Assembly: GCA_963738615.1 (NCBI GenBank)
Contig: CAVTXI010000019.1
Coordinates: 1,984,001-2,048,000 of the forward strand
Source: CAVTWY01 sp963738615
Lineage (GTDB): Bacteria > Pseudomonadota > Gammaproteobacteria > Burkholderiales > Burkholderiaceae_C
Direction of reading: 5' to 3'
DNA length: 64,000 bases
Part shown: piece after piece, positions 19,499 to 28,218 of the stretch
How positions within the stretch are numbered: the stretch's first letter is position 1
Layout of the letters: every line of letters starts with the position of its first letter
Position numbers and translations under genes: made by a program
Notes under the pieces: generated by a model
Databases searched by the model: none
The model's input: the letters and a program-made list of their open reading frames with translations, nothing else
Told to the model about the DNA's origin: nothing

Positions 19499-20560
19499 TC
19501 AAGCGACCATCGGTGACGTCAACTTCCACGCGCGCTGCGGCTCGTTCCACACCCGGGCACCGAACTCGTGATACGCGCGCACCAGCGCTGCTTCGATGTG
19601 ATGGCGGCGCGCCAGCACCGGTACGATCTTCAGGCCCTGGGTGGACGGCAGGCTGCTGAGCTGGGCGACACGCGCCAGGTTGTCGACGGCGACCACGAGG
19701 TTGAGTTGGCGCAGCATCAGCGGCAACGCGTTGCACTCGAAGGCGATGTCGAGCGCAACCAGGCGCAGCGCCGCTGGGTTGGGTTCGAGTTGGCGCAGGT
19801 CCACCAGCGGATAGCCCATCTTGTGGCCCAGTGCGGTGCGCAGGTCGGCGCGTGACAGCAGGCCTTCGGTGACCAGCATCTCGCCCAGCGCCACACGCTG
19901 CTTCGTGCTCTGACGCTCGAGCGTCACCGACAACTGGCGGGCCGACACCACGCCCAGGTCGTAGATCGCCTCGCCGATCGCGAGCACCTTGCGCCGCAGG
20001 GTGCCGGTGTCGAGCGCCTGGGCCAGGTCTTGGGGTCGCGTGATCCAGCGTTGTGCGGCTTCTTCCTCCACGCTCGGGCCCAGCACGCAACGTGTGTAGG
20101 CGCCCGTGGGGATGAAGGCCCGGTACAGCGTGTACTCGTCGTCGTCGGGTGTGAAGAGATACAGGCCAGCCCGCGTTTCGACGTGCCCGGCGGTACGGCC
20201 GGTGAGCAAGCCGCCACCCGTCAATGCGACGCGGAACTTGCGCAACTGGCTGGTGAAGCCCAGCCGCGCAGTCTCGTCAGCCAGCGGTACCACCAACGTG
20301 GCGCGGCGCATGCGCGGAAAGGCAACGCGCAGCGACGCACCCTCGGAGTCGAAGCGGAAGATCAACGATTCGCGCTGCAGGTCGAAGCCTGTCATCTGGC
20401 CGTTGACCTCGTAGCCGCGCGGCGTTTCGATCTGTACTGGCATCGCCGAGCCTTCTTCGTCGGCCCAGGGCTGGCGCGAAGCGAAAGGCGGCAGCGGCCA
20501 CTCGAGCGGGCCGTCCAGGCTCATCGTGCTCGTCGGCGTCGGGTCGAAGCGGCTGTTCAT
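19499..20560 (-). CDS. Stand-alone MshEN/GspE-N-terminal-domain protein
   Basis: 353 residues from MNSRFDPTP; a longer start at 20632 is possible. The first half (GYEVNGQMTGFDLQRESLIF, ADETARLGFTSQLRKFRVAL) looks like a PilZ/YcgR-like or other beta-rich regulatory region. The second half holds the type II secretion/T4 pilus ATPase N-terminal domain (RVALGEMLVTEGLLSRADLR, ALGHKMGYPLVDLRQLEPNP, then LPLMLRQLNLVVAVDN). MshEN domains are known to bind c-di-GMP. No ATPase domain follows, so this is not a pilus motor but may be a c-di-GMP-responsive adaptor (inference). Confidence 0.65.
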   Translation of the reverse strand: MNSRFDPTPTSTMSLDGPLEWPLPPFASRQPWADEEGSAMPVQIETPRGYEVNGQMTGFDLQRESLIFRFDSEGASLRVAFPRMRRATLVVPLADETARLGFTSQLRKFRVALTGGGLLTGRTAGHVETRAGLYLFTPDDDEYTLYRAFIPTGAYTRCVLGPSVEEEAAQRWITRPQDLAQALDTGTLRRKVLAIGEAIYDLGVVSARQLSVTLERQSTKQRVALGEMLVTEGLLSRADLRTALGHKMGYPLVDLRQLEPNPAALRLVALDIAFECNALPLMLRQLNLVVAVDNLARVAQLSSLPSTQGLKIVPVLARRHHIEAALVRAYHEFGARVWNEPQRAWKLTSPMVA

Positions 20561-20759
20561 GGGGCGATCGCGGCTCTTGGACGCAGCAGCTTCGCGGCAT
20601 GCGAAGTCCGCGGTCCAGGCGCGAGGGCTCACGATAGGGCAGCGATGCGAGTCGCGCCGTGATGAAGTTCCGGGTGGTGCCGCGATGGCCGCGATGGTGC
20701 GGTGCCGCGTGCGTTTGTGGTCAGGAAAGGTCGCGACCGGCCCACGCCCCGATCGACGC

Positions 20760-22070
20760 TCAGCGCTCGCGTCCCATCACGGCGTCGGGTAGCCACGTCA
20801 CGATCGACGGAAACACGGTGATCCCCGCGATGGCCACCAGCAGGCACGCGAAGAACGGCAGCGTGACGCGTGCGATGCGGTTGCTGTCCACGCCCGTCAT
20901 GTTCTGCAGCACGAAGAGGTTGAAGCCGACCGGCGGTGTGATCTCGGCGATTTCGATCAACAGGATGATGAAGATGCCGAACCACACCAGGTCGAAGCCC
21001 GCCTTCTGGATCATCGGCAGCACGACCGCGCTGGTCAGCACGATCATCGAGATGCCGTCGAGCGCGGTGCCCAGCACCAGGTACACCACCGTCAGCACGG
21101 CGATCAGTGCGTAGGGCGAAAGGTTTGCCGCCGCCACGCCTTCGGCCAGTGCGCGCGGGATACCGGTGAAGGCCATCGTCTTGGCCAGGAACGCCGCGCC
21201 CGCGAGGATGAACATGATCATGCACGACAGCCTTGTGGCGCCCACGAGGCTTTCGCGGAAGTTGCGCCACGTCAGACCTCCTCCGGCCGCTGCGATCACC
21301 AGCGCGCCCAGAACGCCGAAGGCCGCGCATTCGGTGGCGGTCGCCCAACCCGCGACCAGCACCCAGACGATGAACACGATCAGCAACGCGCAGGGGATGA
21401 GGCTGCCGGTGCGCCGAATCTTCTGCATCAACGTCGTGGGCGGCTCGGCGGGAGGCACGCGCTCGGGATGCGCCAAGCTCCACCAAGCGATGTACAGCGA
21501 GAACAGCGCCATCACCAGGAACCCCGGCAGAAACCCCGCCAGGAACAACCGGACCACGCTCGCGTCGGCGGCCACCGCATACACAACCATCGTGATCGAT
21601 GGCGGGATCAGGATGCCCAAGCCCCCGGCCGCAGCCAGCGAGCCGAGCGCGATGTCACGGTCATACCCGCGGCGCTCGAGTTCGGGCAGCGCCACCTTGG
21701 CAATCGTCGCGCACGTGGCGGCTGATGACCCCGACACCGAACCGAAGATGCCGCAGCCGAGAACGGTCGTGTGCATCAGCCGCCCTGGCACGCGGTTCAG
21801 CCACGGCGCCAGGCCTTCGAACATCTGCGCCGACAGGTTGGTGCGAAACAGAATCTCGCCCATCCACAAGAAGAGCGGCAGCGCGGCCAACTCCCAGCTC
21901 GCGGTCGTTTCCCAAAACGCGGTGAAGAGGTTCGCACCCGGCTTCGTCTGCACGAAGAAGGCCTGCCCGATCCAGCCGACGATGGCCAGCGCCATCGCGA
22001 TCCACACACCACTGCCCAGCAGCAGCAGGAGGATCAAGAGAAGGAGTCCCCCGAGGGCGACGAGGGACAT
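20760..22070 (-). CDS. dctM: TRAP transporter large permease DctM
   Basis: 436 residues, about twelve membrane helices, with the DctM signatures GCGIFGSVSGSSAATCATIA, GYDRDIALGSLAAAGGLGIL and ITPPVGFNLFVLQNMTGVD. It forms the ion-driven channel of a tripartite ATP-independent periplasmic transporter with DctQ and DctP. It belongs to a dctP-dctQ-dctM unit on the minus strand, but the copy-B repeat sits directly against its start codon and the toxin-antitoxin pair interrupts the unit further upstream. The repeat leaves no obvious Shine-Dalgarno before the ATG. Confidence 0.93.
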   Translation of the reverse strand: MSLVALGGLLLLILLLLLGSGVWIAMALAIVGWIGQAFFVQTKPGANLFTAFWETTASWELAALPLFLWMGEILFRTNLSAQMFEGLAPWLNRVPGRLMHTTVLGCGIFGSVSGSSAATCATIAKVALPELERRGYDRDIALGSLAAAGGLGILIPPSITMVVYAVAADASVVRLFLAGFLPGFLVMALFSLYIAWWSLAHPERVPPAEPPTTLMQKIRRTGSLIPCALLIVFIVWVLVAGWATATECAAFGVLGALVIAAAGGGLTWRNFRESLVGATRLSCMIMFILAGAAFLAKTMAFTGIPRALAEGVAAANLSPYALIAVLTVVYLVLGTALDGISMIVLTSAVVLPMIQKAGFDLVWFGIFIILLIEIAEITPPVGFNLFVLQNMTGVDSNRIARVTLPFFACLLVAIAGITVFPSIVTWLPDAVMGRER

Positions 22071-22146
22071 GTCAGTGGCGCCCGGCCGCCCGAAGCCACT
22101 GACAGCCCCCGCGGGGGGCAGCGAGCGAAGCGAGCGTGGGGGCCAT
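22071..22146 (-). repeat. 76-bp palindromic repeat, copy B, between dctQ and dctM
   Basis: Perfect 9-bp arms (GTCAGTGGC and GCCACTGAC) enclose GCCCGGCCGCCCGAA. They are followed by a G/C-run hairpin and GCGAGCGAAGCGAGC. It matches copy A in uvrA except for a few bases, and the arm differences are mostly paired changes. It fills nearly the whole dctQ-dctM gap: removing it would leave about 5 bp between stop and start, as expected in a tight TRAP operon. Confidence 0.85.
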
Positions 22147-22151
22147 GATCC

Positions 22152-22685
22152 CTAGAGGTCTTCGGAAAAGTCGCCGCGCGCGTGGCGCTCTTCGACGCGC
22201 GCGATGTAGCTGGGCTTGCGGCCACGCAGCACCTGCACGCACTCGTCGACCACGGCGACGAAGAACAGCAGCGCGCCCAGCACGAACGTCATCTGCGGAA
22301 TCCAGATCGGGATCGCCACCATGTTGTTGGCGATGTCGTTGAAGCGCCAACTGTCGTAGGTGAAGCGCACCGCCCACCACGCGAGGTAGCCGACCGCGAT
22401 GGCCGCGATCGCGAGCGACAACGCTTCGAGCACACGGCGCAAGCGCGGCGGCGCCTGCTCGAGCAGCAACGTCACGCGCACGAAGTCGCCGTTGCGGAAG
22501 CTGTGCGCCATGCCGAAAAAAGCCGCCGCCGCGCACAACCACGACACCACGTCGTTGACCCAGCCCACGCGCCACTCGAGCGCGCGGCCGAGTGACGCGC
22601 CGATCATCAACGCGAAGATCGCGAAGACGGCGAGCGCGGCGAGGGCGCCGGCGGCGACGTAGAGGTGGTCGAGGAAGCGGCGCAT
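22152..22685 (-). CDS. dctQ: TRAP transporter small permease DctQ
   Basis: 177 residues with four membrane helices and the usual DctQ landmarks, including the conserved WL and FRNGDFVRVTLL region and VAIPIWIPQMTFVLGALLFF. It anchors the interaction between the binding protein and DctM. It lies 38 bp downstream of the toxin gene. Confidence 0.9.
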   Translation of the reverse strand: MRRFLDHLYVAAGALAALAVFAIFALMIGASLGRALEWRVGWVNDVVSWLCAAAAFFGMAHSFRNGDFVRVTLLLEQAPPRLRRVLEALSLAIAAIAVGYLAWWAVRFTYDSWRFNDIANNMVAIPIWIPQMTFVLGALLFFVAVVDECVQVLRGRKPSYIARVEERHARGDFSEDL

Positions 22686-22723
22686 GAAGGGCTACGCGCT
22701 TTCGAGTGCGGCAAGGAGGCGCG

Positions 22724-23023
22724 TCATCTCGACATCCGGCCAACCCAGTAGTCCGGCCGCTGGCGGTCGCCCGCGACGGCGTGGATGAGTACCCCGTAGG
22801 TGGTCTCGGTGTAGAACAGCGCGAACGGGAAACCTGCGATGCGGCGGCGCCTGGTCCCGGCCGCTGCGGGTTTGCCGTGGAGAGGAAATGTCGCCGCCGC
22901 TTGCGCCGCGGCTTCGACCTCGCGACGCAAACGCGCGCCCAGCCCCTCGCTCACGGCCTCGTAGTACGCGATCTGGGCGAGCAGTTCGGATCGAGCGTGT
23001 TTCGTGAATCGCGCGCGGCTCAC
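22724..23023 (-). CDS. RelE/ParE-family toxin
   Basis: 99 residues from a GTG that overlaps the antitoxin stop (GTGA). The pattern FTKHARSELLAQIAYYEAVS, LGARLRREVEAA and IAGFPFALFYTETTYGVLIH is that of RelE/ParE toxins, which cut mRNA on the ribosome or poison gyrase. The C-terminus (AVAGDRQRPDYWVGRM) is the typical basic or aromatic end. It forms a pair with the upstream antitoxin and lies inside the TRAP gene set. Confidence 0.85.
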   Translation of the reverse strand: MSRARFTKHARSELLAQIAYYEAVSEGLGARLRREVEAAAQAAATFPLHGKPAAAGTRRRRIAGFPFALFYTETTYGVLIHAVAGDRQRPDYWVGRMSR

Positions 23024-23253
23024 GGTGCAATGCGGCGCGCTTCGGCGAACACGTCTTCGGCCGCGAAGGTCTCGACCTCACCCCGTTCGTGGGCCGCGAC
23101 GCGGCGCTCGATCTCCTGGGCCCAAGCTGCCTCGACTTCAGCCAGTGCGGGCTCTTGCAACGACACAAGGATCAGATCGACCAGCCGCGAGCGCTCGTCC
23201 GGCTCGAGGCCGCGTGCCTTCTGGGCGAGCTCTTCCACAAGGTGATCACTCAT
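23020..23253 (-). CDS. Addiction-module antitoxin (TIGR02574-like)
   Basis: About 77 residues from MSDHLVEELAQKARGL. The short helical body (PDERSRLVDLILVSLQEP, EVEAAWAQEIERRVAAHERG, then EDVFAEARRI) is that of the putative addiction-module component family that neutralises RelE/ParE toxins, often encoded just upstream of them. Its stop overlaps the toxin start, so translation is coupled. A start at 23274 would add seven residues. Confidence 0.85.
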   Translation of the reverse strand: MSDHLVEELAQKARGLEPDERSRLVDLILVSLQEPALAEVEAAWAQEIERRVAAHERGEVETFAAEDVFAEARRIAP

Positions 23254-23307
23254 ACCTGTTCTCCGACGTGACACAGCATGATAGGGGGCCCGCCCGCCGC
23301 CCGCGAT

Positions 23308-24282
23308 CTACTTCGAGTACGCGTCCACCACCTGCTTGCCCTCGTCCCCCGCCTTCTCGAGCCATTCCTTCAGCATCGTCTCGCCGACCTTCGTCATGTC
23401 GGCCTTCAGCTGCGCCGACGGCGGCACGACCTGCATGCCACCGGCCTCGAGCTTCTTCAGTGACTCGACGTTGACGCGCTTGCTGGCTTCGATGCCGCGC
23501 TTCTCGGCGTCAGCGGCGGCCTTCTTCACGGCGGCTTGCGTCGGTGCATCCAGCGCGTCGAAGGCAGCCTTGTTGACGATCACGGCGTTCTTCGGCAACC
23601 AGGCCTGCGTGTCGTACCAGTACTTCAGGTGCTCGTAGGTCTTGGTGTCGACGCCGGTCGAGCCGCTGCTCATGTAGCTTTCGACCACGCCCGTGGCGAG
23701 TGCCTGCGACAGCTCGGCGGCCTGCACCGTGACCGGCTGCGCGCCGACCAGTTCGGCCACGCGCGCGGTGGCGGGGCTGTAGGCGCGCCACTTCATGCCC
23801 TTCAGGTCCGCGGCCGACGCCAGCGGCTTCTTGGTATAGATGCCCTGCGGCGGCCAAGGCACGCTGTACAGCAGCATAATTCCTTGCTCGCCCAGCTTCT
23901 TCTCGAGCAGCGGCTTTTGCGCCTGGTAGAGCTTCCACGACTTGTCGTAGCTGTCGGCCAGGAACGGGATGCCGTCGGCACCGAAGATCTGCCACTCGTT
24001 CTGGAAGTTCGGCAGCAGGATCTCGCCGGCCTGCGCCTGCCCGCCCTGCACCGCGCGTTTGATCTCGGGCGCTTTGAAGAGCGACGCGTTCGGATGCACC
24101 GTGATCTTCAGCTTGCCGCCCGTGGCCTTGTCGACATCGGCGGCGAAGGCTTCGAGGTTCACGCTGTGGAAGTTGGTGGCCGGGTAGGCGGCGGCGAGGT
24201 CCCATTTGGTTTGGGCGAAGGCGGGCGTGGTGGCCACGGCCGCGGTGAACGCGGCGGCGACGAGGAAGCGTGGGGTCGGCAT
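23308..24282 (-). CDS. dctP: TRAP transporter substrate-binding protein DctP
   Basis: 324 residues from MPTPRFLVAAAF, with a signal peptide cleaved after AFA. The fold signatures include VPWPPQGIYTKKPL, LKGMKWRAYSPATARVAELV and LATGVVESYMSSGSTGVDTK, the region of the conserved carboxylate-binding arginine. It captures a carboxylate-type solute in the periplasm. It is first in the TRAP unit and divergent, with a 143-bp shared upstream region, from the 5-oxoprolinase gene, so an amino-acid-like or oxoproline ligand is conceivable but unproven. Confidence 0.9.
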   Translation of the reverse strand: MPTPRFLVAAAFTAAVATTPAFAQTKWDLAAAYPATNFHSVNLEAFAADVDKATGGKLKITVHPNASLFKAPEIKRAVQGGQAQAGEILLPNFQNEWQIFGADGIPFLADSYDKSWKLYQAQKPLLEKKLGEQGIMLLYSVPWPPQGIYTKKPLASAADLKGMKWRAYSPATARVAELVGAQPVTVQAAELSQALATGVVESYMSSGSTGVDTKTYEHLKYWYDTQAWLPKNAVIVNKAAFDALDAPTQAAVKKAAADAEKRGIEASKRVNVESLKKLEAGGMQVVPPSAQLKADMTKVGETMLKEWLEKAGDEGKQVVDAYSK

Positions 24283-24425
24283 CGGAAGGGCTCCTTGGGT
24301 GGTGTCTGTTGACGCGTGGCGGAGCATGCCGCAATGCGCGCATGCGGCGCATCGGGAGCGACGCCTATCGACGTGTGCCGTTGGCGAACCCGCTACGATG
24401 CCGCAGACCACTCACTTCTTGCGTC

Positions 24426-27400
24426 ATGACCCCCCGCTGGCAATTCTGGATCGACCGTGGCGGCACCTTCACCGACGTCATCGGGCGTGACGGTGAGGGC
24501 GGGCTTCACACACTCAAGCTGCTGAGCGAGAACGCGCAGCACTACGACGACGCCGCGGTCGAAGGCATCCGACGGCTGTTGGGGCTGCAAGCCGGCGCGG
24601 CGATCACGCCCGAGCGCGTCGAGTGCGTGAAGATGGGCACGACCGTTGCCACCAACGCGTTGCTCGAGCGGCAGGGCGAACGCACGCTGCTGGTCACCAC
24701 GCGTGGTTTTCGCGATGCCCTGCGGATCGCGTATCAGGCGCGGCCGCGGCTGTTCGACCGACGCATCGTGTTGCCCGAGAGCCTTTACGAGCACGTGATC
24801 GAGGCCGAGGAGCGTGTCGGCGCTGATGGCACGGTGGTGCAGCCGCTCGACGAAGCCGCGCTGGCGCGCGAGTTGGCAGCCGCGCGCGACGCGGGCCTGC
24901 GTGCGTGCGCGATCGTTTTCATGCACGGCTGGCGCCACACCGCACACGAAGCTGCGGCTGAAACGCTGGCGCGGGCGGCGGGCTTCACACAGGTGTCGGT
25001 GTCGCACCGCGTGAACCCGATGATGAAGCTGGTGGCACGCGGCGACACGACGGTGGTTGATGCGTACCTGTCGCCCATCCTGCGTCGCTACGTCGACCGC
25101 GTGGCTGCGCAGATGCCGGGGGTGCGCCTGTTCTTCATGCAGAGCTCGGGCGGGCTGACGCAGGCCGATCGTTTTCAGGGCAAAGACGCGATCCTGTCCG
25201 GCCCTGCAGGCGGCATCGTCGGCATGGTGCGTACGGCGCTGGCGGCCGGGCACCGCAAGATCATCGGCTTTGACATGGGTGGTACGTCGACCGACGTGTC
25301 GCACTACTTGTCGCACGACCTGTCGCAGGACACGTCCGACAACGGCGGCGATTTCGAGCGCGCTTTCGAAACCACCGTGGCCGGTGTGCGCGTGCGCGCG
25401 CCGATGATGAGCATCCACACCGTGGCCGCGGGCGGCGGCTCGATCATTCACTTCGACGGTGCGCGGTTGCGCGTGGGCCCGCAGAGCGCCGGTGCCGCCC
25501 CAGGCCCTGCGTGTTATCGCAAGGGCGGGCCGCTGGCGGTGACGGATGCGAACGTGATGCTCGGCCGCATCCAGCCGGAACACTTTCCGCCGGTGTTCGG
25601 TGCACGCGGCAACGAAGCGCTTGATGCACAGGCGTCGCGCCGCGGGTTTGATGCGATGGCCCGCGCGATGAGCGATGCGACGGGCCGGCCAACCACAGCC
25701 GAGCAGGTCGCCGCGGGCGCGTTGCAGATCGCGGTGGCGAACATGGCCAACGCGATCAAGCGCATCTCGGTCGCGCGTGGCTATGACGTTACCGGCTACA
25801 CGTTGCAGTGCTTCGGCGGCGCGGGCGGGCAGCATGCGTGCTCGGTCGCCGACGCATTGGGCATGACGCGCATCGCCATCCACCCGCTTGCCGGGCTGCT
25901 GTCGGCCTACGGCATGGGGCTGGCCGATCAACTCGCCACGCGTGAAGCCACGGTCGAGCGCGAATTGGATGCCGACGGCATCGATGCGGCGCGCACGCTG
26001 GCGCGTACGTTGAGCGAACAAGCGTTGAACGAACTCGAGCGCCAAGGCGTCGAGCGCGGTGACGCGCGGCTGGTGCAGCGCGCGCTGCTGCGCTACCAGG
26101 GCACCGACACCACGCTGCCGGTCACGTTGTCGACCGACGGGCCAGCCATGCAACGCGCGTTCGAAGCTGCGTACCGGCAGCGCTTTGCATTCCTGATGCC
26201 GCAACGTGCGCTGGTGATCGACGCCGTGACCGTCGAGGCTCAGGCGTCGGGCGAACCGCTGGCTGCGCGCATGGTTGGCACTGCGGCCGCACGCGATGCG
26301 GTGCATTTGGCGCGTGTGCGCATGCACGACGGCCATGCATGGCTCGACGTGCCGTTGTACCGGCGTGAACAACTCGCACACGGCGACGAGCTTGCCGGGC
26401 CGGCGATCGTCGCCGAGGCCAACGCCACCACGGTGGTCGAAGCGGGTTGGCGCGCGCGCTGTGGCTTCGACGGCAGCCTCGTGATCGACCGCGTGCACGC
26501 CTTGGTGCGCGACCACGCGGTGGGCACGCAGGCCGACCCGGTGATGCTCGAGGTGTTCAACAACCTCTTCATGAACATCGCCGAGCAGATGGGGCTGGCG
26601 CTGCAGAACACGGCGGTGTCGGTGAACATCAAAGAGCGGCTGGACTTCAGCTGCGCGCTCTTCGACGGCCACGGTGCGCTGATCGCCAATGCGCCGCACA
26701 TGCCGGTGCACCTGGGGTCGATGAGCGAGTCGATCAAGACCGTGATCGCGCGCAACCCGAGCATGCAGCGCGGCGATGTGTTTGTGCTGAACGACCCGTA
26801 CCACGGCGGCACGCATCTGCCCGATGTGACGGTCGTGACGCCGGTGTGGGTCGACAGCGCCACGTCCGATGCCCCGGCCACGTTCTATGTCGCATCGCGC
26901 GGCCATCACGCCGACATCGGCGGTGCGACGCCGGGGTCGATGCCGCCGTTCTCGTCGACGATCGACGAGGAAGGCGTGTTGTTCGACAACGTGCTGCTGG
27001 TGCGCGACGGCCATCTGCTCGAGGCGCCGTTGCGCGCGCTGCTCGCGTCGGGCCGCTACCCCGCCCGCAACCCCGACCAGACGATCGCCGACCTGCGTGC
27101 GCAGATTGCCGCGAACGAGAAGGGCGTATCGGAGTTGCGCGCGGTGGTCGCGCAGTGGGGCCTGCCGACGGTGCTGGCGTACATGCAGCACGTGCAGGAC
27201 AACGCCGAAGCATCGGTGCAGCGCGCGATCACTGCGCTGAAGGACGGCACGTTCTCGGTCGACCTGGACAACGGCGCGCGCATCTGCGTGGCATTGCGCG
27301 TCGATGCGAACGCACGTCGCGCCACGATCGACTTCACCGGCACCAGCGCGCAACTGCGCAGCAACTTCAACGCCCCGAAGGCGGTGACGATGGCCGCGGT

Positions 27401-28103
27401 GCTGTACGTCTTCCGCACGCTGGTCGACGACGACATACCGCTGAACGCCGGTTGCCTGAAGCCACTCGAAGTGATCGTGCCCGAGGGCTCGATGCTCAAC
27501 CCACTGCCCCCGGCCGCGGTCGTCGCGGGCAACGTCGAAACGTCGATGTGCGTCACCAACGCGCTTTACGGTGCGATGGGCTTGATGGCGTCGAGCCAAT
27601 GCACGATGAACAACTTCACCTTCGGCAATGCGCGCCACCAGTATTACGAGACCATCTCGGGCGGCAGCGGCGCGGGGTTGGTCATCGACCGCGAAGGGCA
27701 CAAGGTCGGCGGCTTCGACGGCACCGCGGTCGTGCAGACGCACATGACGAACTCGCGCCTGACCGACCCCGAGGTGCTCGAGTTCCGCTACCCGGTACGC
27801 CTCGACGGCTACGCGATCCGCCGCGGCTCGGGCGGCGCCGGGCGCTGGAAGGGCGGTGACGGTGGCGTGCGGCGCGTGCGTTTCCTCGAGCCGATGACGG
27901 CGTCGATTTTGTCGAACGGCCGCGTCGTGCCAGCCTTCGGCTTTGACGGCGGGCATGCGGGCACGGTCGGCGTCAACCGAGTCGAGCGCGCCGACGGCAG
28001 CATCGAATCCCTCGGCCATCTCGCGCAGGTGCAAGTCGAGCCGGGCGACGTGTTCGTGATCGAGACACCGGGCGGTGGCGGCGTCGGCGCGCCGCTCGAC
28101 TGA
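24426..28103 (+). CDS. 5-oxoprolinase (HyuA-HyuB fusion)
   Basis: 1225 residues from ATG (MTPRWQFWIDRGGTFTDVIG), the usual length of one-chain ATP-dependent 5-oxoprolinases. The first 700 residues are hydantoinase A-like: DRGGTFTDV, MGTTVATNALLER, FDMGGTSTDVS and CFGGAGGQHACSVADALGM. The remainder is hydantoinase B-like: LDFSCALFDGHGALIANAPH, VLNDPYHGGTHLPDVTVVTP and SRGHHADIGG. It opens 5-oxoproline to glutamate with ATP in the cytoplasm. The divergent TRAP genes and the pcp and chaC genes elsewhere in the window fit a 5-oxoproline theme. An N-methylhydantoinase or acetophenone-carboxylase-type substrate is the alternative. Confidence 0.9.
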   Translation: MTPRWQFWIDRGGTFTDVIGRDGEGGLHTLKLLSENAQHYDDAAVEGIRRLLGLQAGAAITPERVECVKMGTTVATNALLERQGERTLLVTTRGFRDALRIAYQARPRLFDRRIVLPESLYEHVIEAEERVGADGTVVQPLDEAALARELAAARDAGLRACAIVFMHGWRHTAHEAAAETLARAAGFTQVSVSHRVNPMMKLVARGDTTVVDAYLSPILRRYVDRVAAQMPGVRLFFMQSSGGLTQADRFQGKDAILSGPAGGIVGMVRTALAAGHRKIIGFDMGGTSTDVSHYLSHDLSQDTSDNGGDFERAFETTVAGVRVRAPMMSIHTVAAGGGSIIHFDGARLRVGPQSAGAAPGPACYRKGGPLAVTDANVMLGRIQPEHFPPVFGARGNEALDAQASRRGFDAMARAMSDATGRPTTAEQVAAGALQIAVANMANAIKRISVARGYDVTGYTLQCFGGAGGQHACSVADALGMTRIAIHPLAGLLSAYGMGLADQLATREATVERELDADGIDAARTLARTLSEQALNELERQGVERGDARLVQRALLRYQGTDTTLPVTLSTDGPAMQRAFEAAYRQRFAFLMPQRALVIDAVTVEAQASGEPLAARMVGTAAARDAVHLARVRMHDGHAWLDVPLYRREQLAHGDELAGPAIVAEANATTVVEAGWRARCGFDGSLVIDRVHALVRDHAVGTQADPVMLEVFNNLFMNIAEQMGLALQNTAVSVNIKERLDFSCALFDGHGALIANAPHMPVHLGSMSESIKTVIARNPSMQRGDVFVLNDPYHGGTHLPDVTVVTPVWVDSATSDAPATFYVASRGHHADIGGATPGSMPPFSSTIDEEGVLFDNVLLVRDGHLLEAPLRALLASGRYPARNPDQTIADLRAQIAANEKGVSELRAVVAQWGLPTVLAYMQHVQDNAEASVQRAITALKDGTFSVDLDNGARICVALRVDANARRATIDFTGTSAQLRSNFNAPKAVTMAAVLYVFRTLVDDDIPLNAGCLKPLEVIVPEGSMLNPLPPAAVVAGNVETSMCVTNALYGAMGLMASSQCTMNNFTFGNARHQYYETISGGSGAGLVIDREGHKVGGFDGTAVVQTHMTNSRLTDPEVLEFRYPVRLDGYAIRRGSGGAGRWKGGDGGVRRVRFLEPMTASILSNGRVVPAFGFDGGHAGTVGVNRVERADGSIESLGHLAQVQVEPGDVFVIETPGGGGVGAPLD

Positions 28104-28200
28104 CCTGCGCCTGTCATCGGCGTTTGCCTCCCCGAGGGCGAATCGGCATCCATATGAGGGGCCGCTTCGCCGCAGGAGCGTGACTCGATGTGACAGCATC

Positions 28201-28218
28201 CTGCCCCCCAGGGGGCAG
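28201..28218 (+). promoter_or_regulatory. Perfect hairpin abutting the start codon of the galactose-oxidase fusion
   Basis: CTGCCCCC, a two-base loop, and GGGGGCAG form a perfect stem ending one base before the first of two adjacent ATG codons. The only purine-rich stretch that could serve as a ribosome-binding site (GGGGGCAG) lies in the stem. It may restrict initiation or be part of a repeat. Its function is inferred. Confidence 0.5.
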
